Positions 1-10,185 of a stretch of 64,000 nt of DNA are shown one piece after another. The DNA is from Halictus rubicundus. Taxonomy: Eukaryota > Arthropoda > Insecta > Hymenoptera > Halictidae. Numbering within the stretch: position 1 is the stretch's first letter; every line of letters begins with the position of its first letter. A program made the position numbers and the translations under genes. The stretch lies in assembly GCF_050948215.1 (NCBI RefSeq), contig NC_135151.1, forward strand, positions 19,962,720 through 20,026,719. The letters run 5' to 3'. A model generated the notes under the pieces. The model searched no databases and was not told where the DNA came from. It saw nothing but the letters and a program-made list of their open reading frames with translations.

Positions 1-848
1 TTATTAATGCATGGTGCAGATGTAATAAAACACGCATTATTACCAATCGGACAATTATCGGAGGAGGCTCAAGAAACACGTCACAAAGACTTTAAACAAT
101 TTAGATACAAACATACAAGAAAATCAGACAGAATATTAAGAAATGAAGATGTATTTTACAGACTTTTATTGACATCGGACCCGCACATGTCAGCAATGCG
201 AGTGAAATCATGTGAGAAAAGAATACAAAATTTAGAACCAGAAGCTGAATTATTAATAATTAAATCATAGAAAAGGCAGGCTTTGAAATGGATGGACTAT
301 AAAAAATAATGCTAGACAAAACCATTTGAGAATGAAGACTGACAAAGTATAAACAAATATTATTTTTTCATATTTCATGTTATTATTATTATATTATAAA
401 ACCATCATTGTTATCACATTTTTATCACAAAAGATGTACAAAAATGTTACTAAATTATTTTATATTATATACAATATTACAAATATTATCAATTATTATA
501 AAAAATATCTTTTGACACAGTTATGTGACGTTTTTACCTTACCCGACTCCTCAAATTTACATTTTTCCCAATTCATTAAACATTGCATGTGTGAAACAAA
601 TATAAAATACACACTTAGAAAGAAAAAATGGTTTGGAAGATTGTATTTAAACAATTTTTTTTTAGTGAGAAATATCAATGAAAATTAATAAGAAATTATT
701 GTTTAACAAATTTAAAAAATATTAATTTTTCTTCAGTTCAAATTGACTATTTTTTTAATGAATTTTAGTGGAAATTTCATCCCGATAACTCTTATGGTAC
801 AAAAGTTATAACAAAAAGTCACTGAATTTCTCGATTTGGACCACTGTG
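1..848 (+). mobile_element. Transib (RAG1-like) element, subfamily 1, 3' part, cut by window edge
   Basis: Seen: the sequence is nearly identical, in reverse complement, to 61465-62300. It ends at 848 in CCACTGTG, the inverted form of the CACAGTGG terminus of that complete copy. It carries the C-terminal end of a Transib-type transposase (7-270), then about 570 bp of AT-rich non-coding 3' sequence and the terminal repeat. The left end lies outside the window, so total length and target duplication cannot be judged; the right flank reads GCGGC. Known: Transib is the transposon superfamily related to RAG1, with RSS-like heptamer ends and 5-bp duplications. Inference: a non-autonomous or partial copy, recently active given its similarity to its partner. 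Confidence 0.8.
7..270 (+). pseudogene. Transib transposase C-terminal fragment
   Basis: This 87-codon open frame encodes the C-terminal end of a RAG1-like DDE recombinase. The diagnostic stretch is LLPIGQLSEEAQE at about residues 11-23. It is followed by a basic segment (HKDFKQFRYKHTRKSDR) and then DVFYRLLLTSDP. From memory of the family, the last Glu of SEEAQE lines up with the third catalytic acid of the RAG1/Transib core (mouse RAG1 E962), and the basic segment with its K/R-rich follow-on. The first two catalytic Asp regions are absent, so no activity is possible from this piece. The same frame at 62047-62349 extends further upstream (MPASVHKLLMHGAD), which shows that the ATG here is internal. 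Confidence 0.75.
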
Positions 849-1997
849 GCGGCGGTTCGGTGTACACACGTGCGCGTGGGTATTAGTGTCCGACCACGGG
901 CTGGCCCACTTTTTGTTCTCGCGTTCCCGAAAAACAATAATCCGGCCTAAGAACAACCGCGGATATTCGGCGGGAATCGCGCTGCTTCCGGCCGGGTCAA
1001 GAGAAGCGCAAACATATTCCCCGGGAGTGTCTGTTTCGACTAGTTTTTTCGTTCCAGTAACTTTTCCGCCTCCTGAAATCCCTCCTTCCGCGATTCAACG
1101 AACCAACCCCTTTACCGCTTTTCATTTTTCTTTCTTGTTTCTTTTCTTTTTGCGTCGCGTTTCTTCATCCCTTCCCCTCTTCGCCCCCCCCCCCCACCCC
1201 TCTCTTCCTCGGAGTCTATCCATGCCCCTTCTTTCACCGAACACGAAGCTAACCGCTCGAAACCGAATGTTTGCGAACGACACCGGCAGCGTTTACGGGG
1301 CAACGTAAACCGTTGTAAATTGCGGAGGAAACAAGTGGACCCGGCGGTCTCGTTGTCGCTCGCAATCTCTTCTTAACGCAGCCTCGCGCAAACGATTTAA
1401 GCTACCGCGGGCTTAAGAGCTTGACCTCAAACGAGCATAACATGCCCCCGGGAATTACGCGAACATGATTTTACGAGCCGAAACAGCCTCAAGTATCACG
1501 GTATCTCTCCATTGAGCCACGCTGATACACGAGACCCTTGCCGCTTCCCCGTAGCAACAATATTATGGCGGACCGTTACTTACAATTAGTCGCGAATCGA
1601 GTTTCGTCTCGGATTATACTCACCGTGGATCGTTCTTAATTGTGTCGTTAAACCTGCGTCCCCTTTTAAAATGTATCTTCCGTCGGGTTTCGTATCGATT
1701 TCTAGCCTCGAATTTCCACCGCTCAAGTATTATCATTACAGCGGTAGCTACGTCCTTGCGAACATACCGAAGAAATCCTATACACGTTCTCTCTGGGTTA
1801 CAGGTCGTTACACTCCGTAACAATTTTAAAAAGCATACGGTGACCTGTCCAATGAATGAACACTCGAGAAGGCACGTCATCATTTCACAACACAATTCTA
1901 GTAATGTTTGATGCTTGTACAGTTTCCTTCGATGTAAGACGATGGCTCGGGACGGCTTTCGACGTGTTGCGGATGAGGGTCCTTTAAAGTTAACCTC
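849..1997. other. Unique, moderately GC-rich sequence
   Basis: No gene or repeat recognised. A 12-base poly-C tract at 1184-1195 follows a long pyrimidine-rich stretch (about 1120-1210). Open frames here are low-complexity and show no domain. Confidence 0.5.
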
Positions 1998-2226
1998 TTA
2001 ACACTAGGTTTACGGGACCCGTCAAAATGAGGGGTTGTAATATTTTTAATTTACGATTATTGAGATTGTGAAGATCCGTCTACGTGGAATTACTCGACAA
2101 ACTTATTTCCTCGGGTATATATTATTTACAAAATGGCTGAAAACTTGGATAGACACATTCTTCTTATTTTTATTAAGTAATGTAACATACTCACATGTAA
2201 ACCTAAACATGTAAACCTAGTGTTCA
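1998..2226. mobile_element. TTAA-target MITE, family CACTAGGTTTACGG (copy 1)
   Basis: It begins TTAA-CACTAGGTTTACGGGACCCG and ends AACCTAGTGTT with a decayed TTAA (TTCA). Its interior is AT-rich and lacks coding capacity. The same termini and interior recur at 19039-19250, 24015-24358 and 26762-26985. A TTAA target with short terminal inverted repeats is characteristic of piggyBac-mobilised MITEs. Confidence 0.75.
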
Positions 2227-2228
2227 GT

Positions 2229-2298
2229 GCGGCGCGATCGTCCGCAACCCTATTTCCCAGGTACGGCGCGATCGTCCGCAACTCTGTCTCTCAGGGAC
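2229..2298. repeat. 34-bp tandem duplication
   Basis: Two units beginning GGCGCGATCGTCCGCAAC (at 2231 and 2265), period 34 bp, with a few substitutions between them. It sits directly after the MITE end and is much more GC-rich than its neighbours. Confidence 0.7.
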
Positions 2299-2427
2299 GG
2301 CGAGCCTGGCCGCGGCTGGCGCAAAAGCCACTATAGTGGTTCGTACCGTCCACACTGATACTTTCCACGGAAGCCACTATAGTGGCGTATAGGTTAAACA
2401 GTATTTTCAAGTAAACTCTAACACGTA

Positions 2428-2627
2428 TAGCGACGGATCTAAGGGTGGGCTTTATGGGCTGCAGCCCAGGGCCCCTTGGCGATCCAAAAAATAAAAACAA
2501 TTTAAATGAAAAACTTAAGGAAAAATAAATTATACAAAATTCGTTACCACTTGAGTTAATTTGGGTTAATTGCGTAGGCCCCCAAACAGTGTTACCCCGG
2601 GGCCCCAAAATTAACGGTCCGCCGCTG
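2428..2627. mobile_element. Short hAT-like non-autonomous element
   Basis: The left end TAGCGACGGATC and right end GGTCCGCCGCTG form imperfect terminal inverted repeats of about 12 bp. Inner ends are rich in GGGCCCC (GGGCTGCAGCCCAGGGCCCC on the left, CCCCGGGGCCCC on the right). The 8 bases outside each end (AACACGTA and AACACAAG) agree at the first five positions, as an eroded 8-bp hAT duplication might. It is only 200 bp and non-coding. Assignment to hAT is inferred from the termini. Confidence 0.4.
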
Positions 2628-2639
2628 AACACAAGACAA

Positions 2640-4662
2640 AGGAATTCCTTTCTGTGACATAGATTTGTATGGTTTTCTATGGTGTGTTATAGTATTGCGG
2701 AGTGTAATTCTTTCGCTAATTGATTGCACAAAAAGTTATTCAGTACTCCAAAAAATGTTGTTCTACGTACAAATCAGAGGAGATTAATCAATTTTGTGAT
2801 TAATTAAAATACTCGTTGTCTGCGTGGTCTAAATATTGCCAACGAGTGGTGATTAAATTATACAGGATCTGTTCCTGCACATGATTATGTAATAGTTTGA
2901 TTGTATAATGGGTGAGGCGCGTTATTTGTGTAACTGTACAATTATCACGCCGTCCTTGTTTATTTAATCGATAGAACCATTTGCGTCATCAAACCTGGCA
3001 AAGATACTTCACAATAAATTTTCACATATATCGATGCTCATATTATCTGGCATTAAATTCACTGGAAAGCTCGGGTGTTCAATAAAATACTTAAACAAAA
3101 AACTTTTCGAAAATGCCGAGCGATATTTCATATTCAATGCACACTTTATTATCTTTATACACATACCGATCTGAAAATTATCATTGGATGCTTTGTTAAA
3201 GGAATTTGATTGTAAAGCATTAACATTGCGCAGAACGGTGTTGAACAATTTCATTTTATCTGTCATTTGAAGTTTCTATGAATTAACGTTTTTAACATCC
3301 GCATATCGAGCGAGCGCAAAAGTTTTAACGGGTTTTCGCTTATTGTCACACGGTTTTTATTCAAATTCGATTATCTCGAAAACAAAACCCCGTACAAAAA
3401 AATGTATTCTACATTTTTGACTTATCTTTTTATTTAGAATGGTCTCTTCTTCGGTTGTATCACCAGTCACAGATCGCCCTGTATAAACTTAATTATAAAA
3501 CAAATGTTATCGCATGTAAACATTACTTATTCCATACAGAAGTAAACTTCAACTTGCAGAGATTAGGCTATTCCACGCTCGAGTTACAAAGGTAAAATAA
3601 TGCATTCGTGGTAACGCGTGGTAAATAGTTCGAGTTAGAGTCAGTTTTATTTCAACGTACAGACGTGCTCGTGCCGGAGCGGAGTGGAATAACCAAAATT
3701 GTAGCCCGACTTCAACTGTATTTAAAAAACTAATGCAATTTGTTCGTCCGTAGAGAAGCTAATAAAAATCCTATCACCCGCGGAGCAGCAACAATGGCCG
3801 GTTTCACACTGTTGCTCGGCACAGTGCTCCGGGAAATAAAGTATCCGGCGGCGGTAGAGCGGCGGTAAGTTTCATGGGATAACTAACCATTAAATCAGCG
3901 CGGAGTCTCGTGATTCCGTGGGCGAATGCGGATTAAATTTCGACCTGGAACTGTCTTCCGGTGTACGGAAATGAAACTCTTCTTTCGAGGAGAGCGCGCG
4001 CGAGATTTGCCGGGAAGTTTTACGCTCGTCTGTTGTGCGGAGCGGCTGCGAACACCTCGGCGGCGGTTCGTCGTAAAGGGTGACCCAGTTTTTGGGGACT
4101 GTTCGACGAGTTATTACGGGGTTCCTTCGCCGAAAAGAGAAAAAGGCGAGAAGGGGTCGGCGAAGGATATAGCGTGGGCCAGCGCGCAGCTGCGCGTCGT
4201 AATATCTTGATTCCGATACGTCGTCACGAGCTGCCGCGGCGGAAAACGAGTTTACGGGGTCGTCGGGACGTGTATAGGTGGTTTTGTCGGGGCTGATGTA
4301 ACCCCTTCGTTTTACGAGCTTTCAGCGGAACGAGTAACTCGATGCATCGGCCGATACGCATCAAGGAAAACCTATATCCTCGGCTGATTCACTAGTAAAA
4401 ATCGAAATGGCGACGCGCGACGGGACGAATACGGACGCAATACATCGACGTAGACGTTGGAGCCGGTAACGCGGCCGTAATAAAACCTGTAAATTTTCAG
4501 ACGCGTGCGATCTCGCGGGACAACCTTACGGTTTCACTGTCTCGATCACGTGCATTGTAATGCATAGATACCCTGAATCCGTTAACGGAACATCCAGATT
4601 TCACGGAGATTTCTACAACACTATGATTCACCGAACGAATGTTAATGTACGGTGATTTCTCT
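2640..4662. other. Mostly unique sequence; one IS630-type terminus
   Basis: 2640-3500 is AT-rich. A minus-strand open frame at 3009-3266 (85 codons) has no domain I recognise. An isolated IS630-type end, ATCGCCCTGTA, lies near 3474-3484. From about 3640 the sequence becomes GC/CpG-rich, with no recognisable gene. Confidence 0.4.
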
Positions 4663-4840
4663 GTACAGGGTGTCCCAGCTAACTCGACCACCTTGAATAT
4701 CTCGGTGTGTTAGTAATAGAAAAAAACGTTACAGGACAATATTAACCTAACCGAAGGGTCAATATAGTGATTCGGGAAAACCTTTTTTTGAAGGTCATTT
4801 TTTTCTAGATATCAAGGTCATCAATTTTCGTTTAAGTGGA
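4663..4840. mobile_element. IS630/Tc1-like terminal fragment with AAGGTCA motifs
   Basis: Starts ACAGGGTGTCCCAGCTAACT at a TA and continues with CTTGAATATCTCGG, the usual outer terminal-repeat layout of IS630/Tc1-like elements. It ends with GAAGGTCATTTTT and TCAAGGTCATCAATT. No transposase follows, so this is one end only. Confidence 0.55.
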
Positions 4841-5219
4841 ACTATATGTTTTTTTATCGCGATGTAATAGTAGGGGTGAAGACCTCTTCAATGACATATT
4901 GTACAGTGACCTTCGTGTGACCTTTGTTCGTGTGTCCCACGAACTATGTCCACTTGAATATCTTGGTTATTTCAAACAATACGAGAAAATGTTACTTACA
5001 GAAGTTGTAGGGTTTAAGAAACCACGTAATAAATGATATTCTTGCAAGTGGAGGCGTAGAGAAGATATAGAGGTCACCTTTGGCGTATTCCGAGTACAAA
5101 AGTACTAGAGTGTGTTTGTCCTAAAACTTACCGTTGCTGAGATATTTGATTGTTTTCATTCTATTACTTTCATTATGGAACGTATTCAAGGATATGCTCA
5201 CTACGGCAAATGTAAACAT

Positions 5220-5250
5220 TTTGAGCACACATATAATATGTGTGCTCAAA
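5220..5250. repeat. 31-bp near-perfect palindrome
   Basis: Arms TTTGAGCACACATAT and ATATGTGTGCTCAAA (15 bp each) around a single A. The palindrome and its flanks (for example AACGAATCTATTGAACAATT on the right) recur in inverted orientation at 60720-60750, so this belongs to a small repeat. Confidence 0.75.
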
Positions 5251-5487
5251 GAAACGAATCTATTGAACAATTCTACACAAACGCGTCCTTACACTCTTGA
5301 TAATTGTAAATTTTTTAATTCTGAGTCTGTCATTTTGACGAGTCTCGTCAATCTAGTGTTAAGTGTCTTTATGAACATTTTACATTGCATTTAGATGTAC
5401 AGTGTGTCCCACGAACTCTGTCCACATGATAAATGATATTCTTGCAAGTGGAGGCGCAGAGAAGATATAGAGGTCACCTTTGTTTTC

Positions 5488-5656
5488 TTAACCAGTTAGC
5501 TGTTGCGACCACTTTGAAAAATGTGTACCTAAGTTGCGTCGCAAAAATTAACCGCTGTTTGAAGTATAGCTGTTTTGACGAGTATACTCGTCATGACACA
5601 AAATACTGCCATTTCTTCATGACGAGTATACTCGTCAAACACAGTTAACTGGTTAA
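5488..5656. mobile_element. TTAA MITE, family CCAGTTAGCTG (copy 1), 169 bp
   Basis: TTAA-CCAGTTAGCTG at the left and CAGTTAACTGG-TTAA at the right, 169 bp. Two copies of the palindrome GACGAGTATACTCGTC (5577-5592, 5621-5636) are arranged as an inverted pair inside. It is inserted in the terminal repeat of an IS630-like element: related copies at about 36519-36540 and 60255-60265 show the uninterrupted site with a single TTAA (decayed in one). A second copy of equal length is at 48297-48465. Confidence 0.9.
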
Positions 5657-5861
5657 ATGGAATGTGCAATTTTTTCCCGTATTCCGAGTATAAAAGTACT
5701 AAAGTGTATTTGTCCTAAAACTTACCGTTGATATTTGACTGTTTTCATTCTATTACTTTCATTATGGAAGATACTCAAGGATATGCTCGCAAATGTAAAC
5801 ATTGGTAGGCTTTCTCTCAGTGTCAGTCAGTTTCTCAGTTAGCGAACATAAGATAGTCAAT

Positions 5862-5999
5862 ATGAAATTTTCATTCGAAGAACAATTATAGATGCTTCTA
5901 ATTTATGGAGAAAGTAAGAGAAACGCAATTGTGCCTCGAAATTCGTACGGTGAAAGATATCCAAACACGTTTCCGTCTAAGCTAAAGTTTGAACGACGC
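5862..5999 (+). pseudogene. N-terminal fragment of DUF4817-type transposase
   Basis: Frame beginning MKFSFEEQL, then an in-frame stop, then MLLIYGESKRNAIVPRNSYGERYPN. This is the DUF4817-like helix-turn-helix start of IS630/Tc1-type insect transposases. The same protein start is seen at 43901 and, on the minus strand, ending near 36285. Similarity stops after about 46 codons. Non-functional. Confidence 0.7.
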
Positions 6000-6004
6000 T
6001 GAAT

Positions 6005-6634
6005 GACCTCGAGTGACCTTGCAAGTCGAGAGTGTTATAGAACAGTGAATTCGTCTCGGAATAGGCTACACGCTCATCCAAATAAAAACGTACAGTTCCG
6101 TATAAAAAAGAAAAACAGAGGTCACCTTGAAATCTTGTAAGCACATTCGCCTAGAGAAGATTTGTGACCGCCATAACATGTCTCGCTCGAAACAGAATAA
6201 TTTGAGATACTTCTCACAACGAGCTGTAGTTTGAAAAATAATTGCGTGCGAAACTTCAAATGCAACACGAGTTGAAATAATCCGTAAACGTTAATAAAAC
6301 ACGGGATCATCATTTATGAGAAAGTACAAGATAGAACGGGGAAAATCAACAGAGACAGCACGGCGGCTGCGGTCGGATACGTGTTAATGTTTATCGTCGC
6401 TACTTTGCCTCAATGAAAAAGCGTCGTTATCGCCGAAAGCATTTAAAATAAACTAAAGTGTCGGGGGGAGTAATTAAGAGCCTCCGTTTCGGAGAGCTTA
6501 AAACATTTCCGAATGTGAAGGTAATAAAGTGACCGGATCAAGGTGTCGCGTTCATTTAGGAAACGTTCGGCCGTGTTTTCTTCCGGTTTGACCTGGTCGT
6601 GGGCTGGAAAAACCAAGTGTCAGGGAGGGGCGGG

Positions 6635-6681
<47 letters not shown>

Positions 6682-7184
6682 AGGGAAAAGAAGAGAACGG
6701 AGCTTACTACCGGCGATAATGTAAAAATGAGAAAGCGGTCCCAGCCAGATATACGAGGGACGAAATGCTTTCTACTTGTATTCCGTGTGGCTTCCGCTAA
6801 AAACGAAAGCGACAGCACGGAGCTGCGGGTTTAATGACGTGAAATGCATTTTCCAGCCAACCAGTTTAAAATGAAAGGCAAAAACGGACTAAAACGCCTG
6901 GCCCCAGGCTTTCTAATTAAAATCAGTTTAAGCGGAACGTACGGCCGCGCGTACAGTACAATCGTTCTTTTTTTTTTCTTTCTTTTTTTTTCGGGTACAC
7001 CGTTACTGTCGACCCGCGAACTCTTCTCTCGTGGACAACTTTGTTTTCAATCCTGGAACTTTATTATGGGCTTCTTTTTAATGCCCGAGAAACGAACAAT
7101 CAGCGAAATGGTCTCCGCGATTTCTATTTTAAACGTTCACTTGCTTCGTTAATACTGTGGACGTAGTGGTTATCCCAGAATTCA
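6005..7184. other. Unique sequence with a GA microsatellite
   Basis: No gene recognised. A (GA)n tract runs 6637-6679. An A/T-rich homopolymer run (T9, T7) lies around 6968-6990. Confidence 0.5.
6637..6679. repeat. (GA)n microsatellite
   Basis: About 21 uninterrupted GA dinucleotides. Tracts of the same type occur at 9785-9835, 37461-37492, 42968-43020 and 46340-46416. Confidence 0.95.
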
Positions 7185-7357
7185 CAGTGATTTCTCGATA
7201 TACGTCGCCAAGGCCTGGGTGATAAACGTCGCGGAGTTATCCCCACTACCGCGAGGTATACACCTCGGACAGAGGAGTGTAAACATAACACGGCTCGGGT
7301 ATGTCTCCTCTATCTATATCATGATCCGTGTTGCCGACATATATCGAGTTTTCACTG
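7185..7357. mobile_element. TA-target MITE, family CAGTGATTTCTCGATATA (complete copy)
   Basis: 173 bp. Left end CAGTGATTTCTCGATATACG, right end ATATCGAGTTTTCACTG followed by TA. The interior is GC-rich, with GGTGATAAACGTCGCGGAG and GTGTAAACATAACACGG blocks. Related copies, whole or partial, lie at 20544-20735, 26511-26724, 30703-30721, 41812-41862, 45126-45230, 58843-58990 and 59994-60150. Termini suggest mobilisation by a Tc1/mariner-type transposase. Confidence 0.8.
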
Positions 7358-7459
7358 TACAATCAGAGAATAATTCTACATGAAAAATATGTTAGACGAG
7401 ACTTCATTTTCGAGAACATCGAGGTTTTAAATTCATCGGGTTCTCGTGTTTCACTATAG

Positions 7460-7776
7460 AAGGTGTATCGGGTAACTGAGCCAAATTATAATTCGATTGT
7501 TATCGAAGAAAATAATTTCAGAGGAGAGGGAGATAAGCGTAAAATGCATTATCAGAATTTCTATAAAACGGTCAATCAAGCTGGTTTCTTCGAACTTACT
7601 TTCAACTCTTTTCTCGAAAAGAATCATTTGAAATTTGATGCAACTTGAAGCATTCGTTGTTTCGTCCCCCTTTGTTGCGTCCTTCTACGCAAATAAGAAA
7701 ATAGCGAAACATAACCGAGTAATTATTTATCCCTTACCTTTATTCAATGAAATTTTTATTCTAATGATTCCCAATA
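7460..7776. other. AT-rich sequence with a decayed IS630-type end
   Basis: AGGTGTATCGGGTAACTGAG near 7461 resembles a decayed GGTGTCCCGGCTAACT terminus like that at 4671. Nothing else recognised before the retrotransposon fragment. Confidence 0.3.
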
Positions 7777-8658
7777 TTGAATGGAAAACCGTTGGCATTA
7801 CCGCATACTGATTTCAGGGAGATCTCTAAATCGCGTGCTTTCAATAACACCAATGAATATATAGTTACTGAAGGTCGATTCAAGGGCAGAAACTACTTTA
7901 AACATTTTCACGACGAAAGAAGGAAACCCTGGTACACGAGGAAAAATTTATCTCGAGAAATCATTGTGACCATTAAAAGAATTAGATCTGGTCATTATAG
8001 TCTTAACTTCTCTCTAGCTAAAATCAATGTGGTAAATAACCCTGGCTGTTCATGTGGTCATGAGACACAGGATATTGATCACGTCTTATGGCAACGTCCT
8101 CTATATGACACGCACAGATTGAAATTTATACAGGGTCATCCGTTTTTAAACGGCCAAACGTCAACCAGCTATAGAGGACCCCAAATGAAACAACTTTCAC
8201 TCCTAACACTTTTTTTGATTCGGTCTTGATTTTTAGATAATTGCAAAAACCCGTCATTTTTTGCGTTCACTTAAGATTAAATATATTAGGACTGCAATTA
8301 TGTATCTTGATGATTTTTCCTTTGTTTGGTTTAAAATAAATAGGGGCATCTTTTTTATTAAGTCAACTTTTTTCTATGACCTTTGGATCTTGGTTTTTTT
8401 TTTGACATGGGGCACGCCGTGGAGACTGAATGAAATAACTTCGAATCAAAAAAAGTGTTAGGGGTGAAAGTTGTTCCATTTGGGGTCCTCTATAGCTGGT
8501 TGACGTTTGGCCGTTTAAAAACAGATGACCCTGTATATAACCTGAGATTACAGGGTTGTGTTCTTCCCATGTCGTGCAACGTACTACTCCACAGACCTAC
8601 AAACACTCAATGTAAGATTTTGTGTTCCTTCCTGAAAGATTGTGGATTGTGTATATAA
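7777..8658 (+). pseudogene. Non-LTR retrotransposon ORF2 C-terminus, interrupted
   Basis: The protein segment contains KGRNYFKHF, then WYTRKNLSREIIVTIKRIRSGHYSLN. A Cys/His cluster follows (CSCGHETQDIDHVLWQRP), the layout of the region downstream of RNase H in many arthropod non-LTR polyproteins. The final Cys of that cluster, usually in a WQCP context, is Arg here. After TRLKFI the frame enters the MITE. Downstream of the MITE the frame YNLRLQGCVLPMSCNVLL runs on to FLKDCGLCI and a stop, so the original reading frame can be followed on both sides. Reverse transcriptase and endonuclease are absent. Confidence 0.65.
8131..8533. mobile_element. 403-bp TA-target MITE with about 92-bp inverted repeats
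   Basis: Flanked by TA on both sides. Left arm starts CAGGGTCATCCGTTTTTAAA; the right arm is its reverse complement, ending GATGACCCTG. The arms match almost perfectly for about 92 bp (to TTTTTTTGATTCG), around a roughly 220-bp AT-rich loop. Inserted into the retrotransposon reading frame. Confidence 0.9.
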
Positions 8659-8800
8659 TGTCACCATCACGTCCATTACCAATTAAGCGACTTCAACTGA
8701 TATGTATCTATTACGTTACCTTCACATTAGTATAAGGTTATTATTGTAATATTATGTATGTAATACGGATTGCAGGATAACCTCACATCGGAGGTTACAA

Positions 8801-9780
8801 CTGCACAATAAAACCTCATGTCAGGAAAAGTTTAGCGTCCGTAACGTCGGTTGGAGAGCTTGTTTGGTTTATCACCGTGGAATTTGATCGAACTGGTCGT
8901 CGTGCTCGTTACGGACAAGCGATCGAGAGCGGATAGGAAGGGTCGCCCTTGCGCTTAAGAATTTGGCGTAGAGCGATCCGCGGACCTAGCCGGTATTACG
9001 GCTGAAGGGCGGACGGGCGGCGGAGCGATCCTAAGGGTTAAGCTTCCCCGGGGCAGCCATAATTTAAAGGACGAACGTATGCATCAGCCGCCGCGCGTCC
9101 CGGCAAGAGATTCGCCGGCTATAAATCAGGGACTTCCTGCGAGCGTAGTTTTTCGAAATCTCCTCTCCGCTCCGGCGGAATATTTTTTCGACGAGCACCA
9201 TCTTCCCGGATCGAGTAAGACGATCCGGAGGACAAGTGGCTAGAAATTCTTCTGACCTCTCGAACTTTATCGTCGCGATAACCTTTTTCCACCTTCCGTC
9301 TGATGGAAACACTGAATCAGTATGATCGGATATCGCATGGTACGTTGGATTCACTTGGTTACTTCTCTACTCCTATTTCTCTTCTATTTTCACCGTAAAA
9401 GCATCGCCGCTTCCTCCACCTCCTCCTCCTCCTCCTCCCCCTTCTCCTCCCCCACCGCTCTATGCCGGTTTTACTTTTTCCCTGTCGGTCGCGCAGTCTT
9501 CTTCATCGTGTCATCGATCGCGATATCGTAGAAAAAGTCGAGTGAAACGCGACCGGTCGCCTCTGCTTTATTCGCAACAGCTGGCGAGGAGAAGCCGGAG
9601 AAGAAGAGTCCAGGGGAAAAAACGGTACAGTCTTCTTTCGCCGGCCAAGTTGGGTTCATTCCGTTAATTGATCACCGGTGATATCAGTACAAACCCATCT
9701 CTCGGTCCGTAAATTAATCCCGGCAAGTTTTTCCGCAGCCATCGCCGCCGTCTTACCATTCTCCTGTCGTATTCCCTCGA

Positions 9781-9837
<57 letters not shown>

Positions 9838-10185
9838 TGCTGCTGCTGCTCTCTGGCTCTATCGTGCTCTCCTTTTATCGGTTCCCGAGCGCTTCATCGG
9901 TCGATCCTCGAGAAGTTTCGGCAGCCACGAGCTACTGATCAGGGCGGGAGTAAAACTGGATTTTCACCAGGATAAACTTCCAGAAGTTCGTGATCGAATA
10001 TTGTTTCTTTGCGAGCCCGGTTATTTCCGTGGCCGTTGTTAATTAATTGCTTCGATAAATTGAAGCCGCGGGACAAAAACCGGGTAGGGGAAACGTCGAT
10101 ACTGGGACGCGATAGCGACGGAGATTCGCCGACAAGATGGAGGGTTTCATCGGCAGGACGTTTCGTGGAATAAAGAATGTCACCG
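8801..10185. other. GC/CpG-rich unique sequence with simple repeats
   Basis: No gene recognised. Contains a (TCC)n-like stretch (about 9415-9450) and the (TC)n/(CTG)n compound tract at 9785-9851. Open frames here are low-complexity. Confidence 0.45.
9785..9851. repeat. (TC)n plus (CTG)5 compound microsatellite
   Basis: About 25 TC units (9785-9835) directly followed by five CTG units. Confidence 0.95.

Larger units (their letters stand above)
4933..6004 (+). mobile_element. IS630/Tc1-like element (DUF4817 type), rearranged 5' part
   Basis: Contains two consecutive copies of the family's long 5' terminal region. One runs from TGTGTCCCACGAACTATG (4933); the second starts at CAGTGTGTCCCACGAACT (5400). 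Both include CAAGTGGAGGCG, GAAGATATAGAGGTCACC and CTTACCGTTG blocks found also at 30145-30702, 35199-36667, 43813-45088 and 60150-60354. The first terminal region is broken by a small palindromic insert (5193-5300). The second is split by the TTAA MITE at 5488-5656. After that comes the start of the transposase reading frame (5862) and then loss of similarity. A defective, twice-invaded copy. Confidence 0.7.
7777..8800 (+). mobile_element. Non-LTR retrotransposon, 3' end only, split by a MITE
   Basis: The 5'-truncated end of a non-LTR element comprises the extreme C-terminus of the ORF2-type polyprotein (7777-8130), interrupted by the MITE at 8131-8533. The frame continues to a stop at 8658, followed by an AT-rich 3' region with AATAAA near 8810. 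5' truncation is the usual product of incomplete target-primed reverse transcription. The clade cannot be fixed from this piece; the layout fits jockey, R1 or I-like elements. Confidence 0.65.

Noticed and set aside
377..688. 103-codon frame repeated at 61632-61937
   Set aside because: It is duplicated only because both lie in the 3' non-coding part of the two Transib copies; composition is AT-driven and the ends of the two frames differ.
3009..3266. 85-codon minus-strand frame with a natural-looking composition
   Set aside because: No domain recognised and no supporting context; length is compatible with chance in AT-rich DNA. It could still be a small exon.
5590..5640. CRISPR-like repeat spacing of the GACGAGTATACTCGTC pair
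   Set aside because: Only two copies, in inverted arrangement within a MITE; the surroundings are eukaryotic transposons.
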